From Sulfitobacter sp. F26169L (lineage in GTDB: Bacteria; Pseudomonadota; Alphaproteobacteria; Rhodobacterales; Rhodobacteraceae): a stretch of DNA of 64,000 nucleotides. Each line of letters opens with the position of its first letter. Position 1 is the stretch's first letter. Below the pieces are notes generated by a model, which searched no databases, was not told the origin of the DNA, and saw only the letters and a list, made by a program, of their open reading frames with translations. Where the stretch lies: the NCBI RefSeq assembly GCF_026410285.1, contig NZ_JAPMLP010000004.1, positions 124,242 to 188,241 of the forward strand. The letters run 5' to 3'. Both the position numbers and the translations under genes were made by a program. Positions 61,608-64,000 of this stretch are shown piece after piece.

Positions 61608-63437
61608 CTAGAGCGCGATAGATATTTTCAAAAATCCGTCTTCTGTGGTTCCTGTCAGACGGGGATGCAGACTGGCGATATCGTCTAGATAATTCACTGC
61701 ATCGGGGTGTGTGAGAAAGGCTGCTCGGGTCTGACCTGTCAAATTAAATTGCCAGGGTGGCTGCTGGTCCCATGCCTCCGGCTCGGGTCTGTGTAATACC
61801 GCGATCATGCTGTCGCGCAAAGGTGTAGCATTGGTTGCCACAATCTGTTCAGGGGCGATAGGCCCATAGCCGCCACCGCCGGCTGTCCTGAACTGGCTGG
61901 TGGCCAGAATGAATTCCTGCTCGGGTGTGACGGCATTTCCTGCGTATCTAATTGCGGATATGCGGGCATATGGCGGGGCGGTCGGGTCAATCAGGTAGGT
62001 CAGCCCGAATATGGTATCGAACTGGAAGGCCGGTACATCATCGTTAGCGAGCATCTGATCATCAACGCCAATGCGTAGAGTGTTGAAAAATAGTGCTGCG
62101 TGTTCAAGCCAGTTGTGCAGGCCTGTCCCGTTGATGCGTATGCCGACGCTGTGGTTCTCGAATGGAGTCAGGCCGGCGATATGGCGGCGCAGCACCGGAC
62201 CTTTCGCGATGTGTATAAAATTGCCGATCCCGTCCCTGCCGCCAGCGCCATGCGCAGGTGCTGTCGCAAGCAGGGGGAGGTCGGCACAGGATGACGCGCC
62301 CAGTGTTTGCCGGATCAAGCGGTGTTGCGCCCGCGCTGTCAGAAGCTGCGTTTGCGTTGGCATGGCTAGTGAAAAATAGCTGTGTGCATCGCGAGTGATC
62401 GTCGCGACCTGCTGGGCAAGATTATTTCTGACAGAGTTGTGCGCAGTGCTGGCGTAAGCAATGATTGCGGGATCAGCGGGTACCTCTGCGCCGTTCTGGC
62501 GAAGCGAACATTCATGTTCCGTCACGGTCCATCCCTGCGCCGGATCGTGAGAAAAAGACAGGTCCATCACCCCCAGATCAGACCCCGCATGCCCCGCCAT
62601 GATTGCCGGAACACCGCCCACAGTGCTGTTGGCAAGGTCAACGTCTGCGCGGTCGATGTATTCACCCGAAGGCAGGCGACGGTGGGTGTGCCCCAGAATC
62701 AACGCATCAATCCGGCTGGATTTTACCAATGCATGTGCGGCCTGAATATCACTGTCGCTGCCATCAACGTGCCCGACGCCCAAGTGCGCGAGCACGACAA
62801 TCAGATCGGCACCCGCCGCGCGAAGATTATCTGCTGCGGTTTGTACACATTGCGCCGGATCTTGGAGTGTTGCCGTGGACGAAAGGTGGTGCCTATACCA
62901 AGCTGCACTTTGCGCAGGTAGAACAGACAACAGGCCGACCTGGAGGGGCGTGGGTGCATCTGGGCCCAACGGAACCGTCAAAATCAAATCGCTTTTTAGC
63001 GGCTCCACGTCGATGCCCGACAGGTTTGAATTCAGCACAGGCATCTCAAGCGCCTCAGCTACGGCTTTCAGATACGGCAATCCGTGATCCAGATCGTGAT
63101 TGCCAATACCAATCGCATCGTACTTTAGATGATTGAGGCTGGCGATTATCGGGTTATCACGGGTGACCTTTTGTTGGGCCAGATAGCTGGCTAAAGGCGT
63201 TCCTTGAAACGTATCGCCGTTGTCCAGCAAAATCACCGGTATTTCTGCTGCTTTTGCTTCGTCGCGCGCTTGCGCGATCAGGTGCGACAAACCGGCAAGG
63301 CCGCCGCCACGGCTGCGCTGATCCATGATATAATCATAAGGTTGCAAGTGGCCGTGCAGATCGGTTGTAACCAAAATACGAAGCCGCGCGGCGGGCCGCT
63401 GACGATCGAACGAAATGTTGGTTAATTTTGCGGCCAT
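61608..63437 (-). CDS. CpdB/UshA-type cyclic-nucleotide phosphodiesterase/nucleotidase without a signal peptide
   Basis: A 609-residue two-domain enzyme. The metallophosphatase domain has the full set of metal motifs: VTTDLHGHLQPYD, LLDNGDTFQG, GIGNHDLDHG, a downstream ALILGHTHRRLPSG, and a C-terminal nucleotidase domain with FGLTYLIDPTAPP and FRTAGGGGYGPI. It fits the bifunctional 2',3'-cyclic-nucleotide 2'-phosphodiesterase/3'-nucleotidase group. Such proteins are usually periplasmic, but this one begins MAAKLTNISFDRQRP with no signal peptide. An upstream GTG (63452) adds MVIQI only. It might be cytoplasmic or exported another way. Confidence 0.85.
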   Translation of the reverse strand: MAAKLTNISFDRQRPAARLRILVTTDLHGHLQPYDYIMDQRSRGGGLAGLSHLIAQARDEAKAAEIPVILLDNGDTFQGTPLASYLAQQKVTRDNPIIASLNHLKYDAIGIGNHDLDHGLPYLKAVAEALEMPVLNSNLSGIDVEPLKSDLILTVPLGPDAPTPLQVGLLSVLPAQSAAWYRHHLSSTATLQDPAQCVQTAADNLRAAGADLIVVLAHLGVGHVDGSDSDIQAAHALVKSSRIDALILGHTHRRLPSGEYIDRADVDLANSTVGGVPAIMAGHAGSDLGVMDLSFSHDPAQGWTVTEHECSLRQNGAEVPADPAIIAYASTAHNSVRNNLAQQVATITRDAHSYFSLAMPTQTQLLTARAQHRLIRQTLGASSCADLPLLATAPAHGAGGRDGIGNFIHIAKGPVLRRHIAGLTPFENHSVGIRINGTGLHNWLEHAALFFNTLRIGVDDQMLANDDVPAFQFDTIFGLTYLIDPTAPPYARISAIRYAGNAVTPEQEFILATSQFRTAGGGGYGPIAPEQIVATNATPLRDSMIAVLHRPEPEAWDQQPPWQFNLTGQTRAAFLTHPDAVNYLDDIASLHPRLTGTTEDGFLKISIAL

Positions 63438-63554
63438 AATTTGAATTACCACCCCTGGTTGAAAGGGTAAATCGCATTGTGATGAATGGCATCAGCTAAT
63501 TGGCAAAGTGGTTAATATAGGCAAAAGTGCCAATGTGTATCTAAGGGTGAATAG

Positions 63555-64000
63555 ATGAAAAATGCAGAGCAGGTGACATTCGGCGGATCGGGTTTGGACC
63601 GTGCGGGAGAATTGCGGGGCAATCCTCAGGGACTGGCGGATGCAGCGGCCGATCCGTCGGCGCGTGCGATCGTGTTCTGGCGCGGCAAGCCGTTGATCTC
63701 TCCCGAACGTCCGGCGGGGTTGATCCGGTTGGGGATGGATCATGCGGTTTTGCGCGACGCGACCGAGCCGCCGATTTTACTAGGCCGCGAGGACGGGATG
63801 CCGGTGTTTGCTGTCGATCTGTCGTCGTGGTCACCAGCCAGTTTTGACGAGAACAGTCTTGGCGGGTTTCTGGACCCGACCGAACAGCGGCATCCGGCCT
63901 TGCCCGACTGGATGGTTTTTGCCGAGTTGCGGCGCGTTATGACGTGGCTCAGCCCGCGCGATGCAGAACTGGCAACGTCTGGCAAAGCTGTGTTCGGCTG
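63555..64000 (+). CDS. nudC: NADH pyrophosphatase NudC (N-terminal part)
   Basis: A forward frame open to the window edge gives the first 148 residues. It opens MKNAEQVTFGGSGLDRAGELRGNPQ in the usual style of alphaproteobacterial NudC (FGGSGLDRA...), followed by ARAIVFWRGKPLIS and ILLGREDGMPVFAVDLS of the N-terminal NudC domain, and MTWLSPRDAELATSGKA just ahead of the Zn/Nudix part, which lies outside the window. The enzyme hydrolyses NADH and deNADs RNA. The ATG at 63555 follows AAGGGTGA. Because it is cut by the edge, its end cannot be seen. Confidence 0.88.
   Translation, partial: MKNAEQVTFGGSGLDRAGELRGNPQGLADAAADPSARAIVFWRGKPLISPERPAGLIRLGMDHAVLRDATEPPILLGREDGMPVFAVDLSSWSPASFDENSLGGFLDPTEQRHPALPDWMVFAELRRVMTWLSPRDAELATSGKAVFG

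Overview
The window reads as a chromosomal segment of a marine alphaproteobacterium of the Rhodobacterales (Roseobacter group). Reasons: the gene order soeABC-pta-xsc-tauR, a Mcl1-type malyl-CoA lyase, FYDLN-acid, DUF1013/TrcR and COQ9 proteins, RTX proteins with Roseobacter-like architecture, and small dispersed intergenic repeats of a kind I associate with this order. No phage, plasmid, insertion sequence or CRISPR array was seen. Most of the window is dense core genome with a few accessory insertions.

Layout. 1-15.5 kb is a taurine/sulfonate block. It holds a sulfite dehydrogenase (soeABC, soeC cut by the window edge), phosphotransacetylase, sulfoacetaldehyde acetyltransferase, the MocR-type regulator TauR, a small lipoprotein, taurine:pyruvate aminotransferase, a divergent FAD amine oxidase and the TauABC importer. 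The inferred flow is taurine import, transamination to sulfoacetaldehyde, phosphorolytic cleavage by Xsc to acetyl phosphate plus sulfite, conversion to acetyl-CoA by Pta, and oxidation of the toxic sulfite by SoeABC. Direct-repeat sites resembling the TauR operator lie upstream of tauR, xsc and tpa.

15.5-29 kb: a DEAD-box helicase, malonyl-CoA synthetase with a glycerate kinase, a LuxR regulator fused to a catalytically degenerate alpha/beta-hydrolase domain, tRNA-Ala(GGC), an FYDLN-acid protein, a DUF45 metalloprotease, a SugE/Gdx exporter, a GntR regulator, accA, a secreted protein with a duplicated Cys/Asp-rich motif, a LysE exporter with a divergent Lrp regulator, and mcl1. 29-35.5 kb: a DgcN-DgcA-Dat set probably for D-glutamate/D-amino acid use, an RTX protein, pyruvate kinase. 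35.5-38.8 kb: two tandem paralogous RTX proteins. 39-45.2 kb: rpmI-rplT, a decayed BLUF gene in a gene-poor stretch, then pheS and pheT with an AT-rich orphan membrane gene wedged between them by 4-base overlaps on both sides.

45.2-64 kb: ytoQ, mscL, alanine dehydrogenase with a divergent Lrp regulator, a divergent small pair whose start codons overlap, rpsU, coq9, the biotin ECF transporter bioMNY, a quinone oxidoreductase, RNase T2, a TrcR-family regulator, a membrane EEP phosphatase, an ornithine decarboxylase-family enzyme, dnaX-ebfC-recR, YpfJ, the SRP RNA, a leaderless nucleotidase and the start of nudC. All calls rest on reading the sequence and recalled family features; no database search was run.
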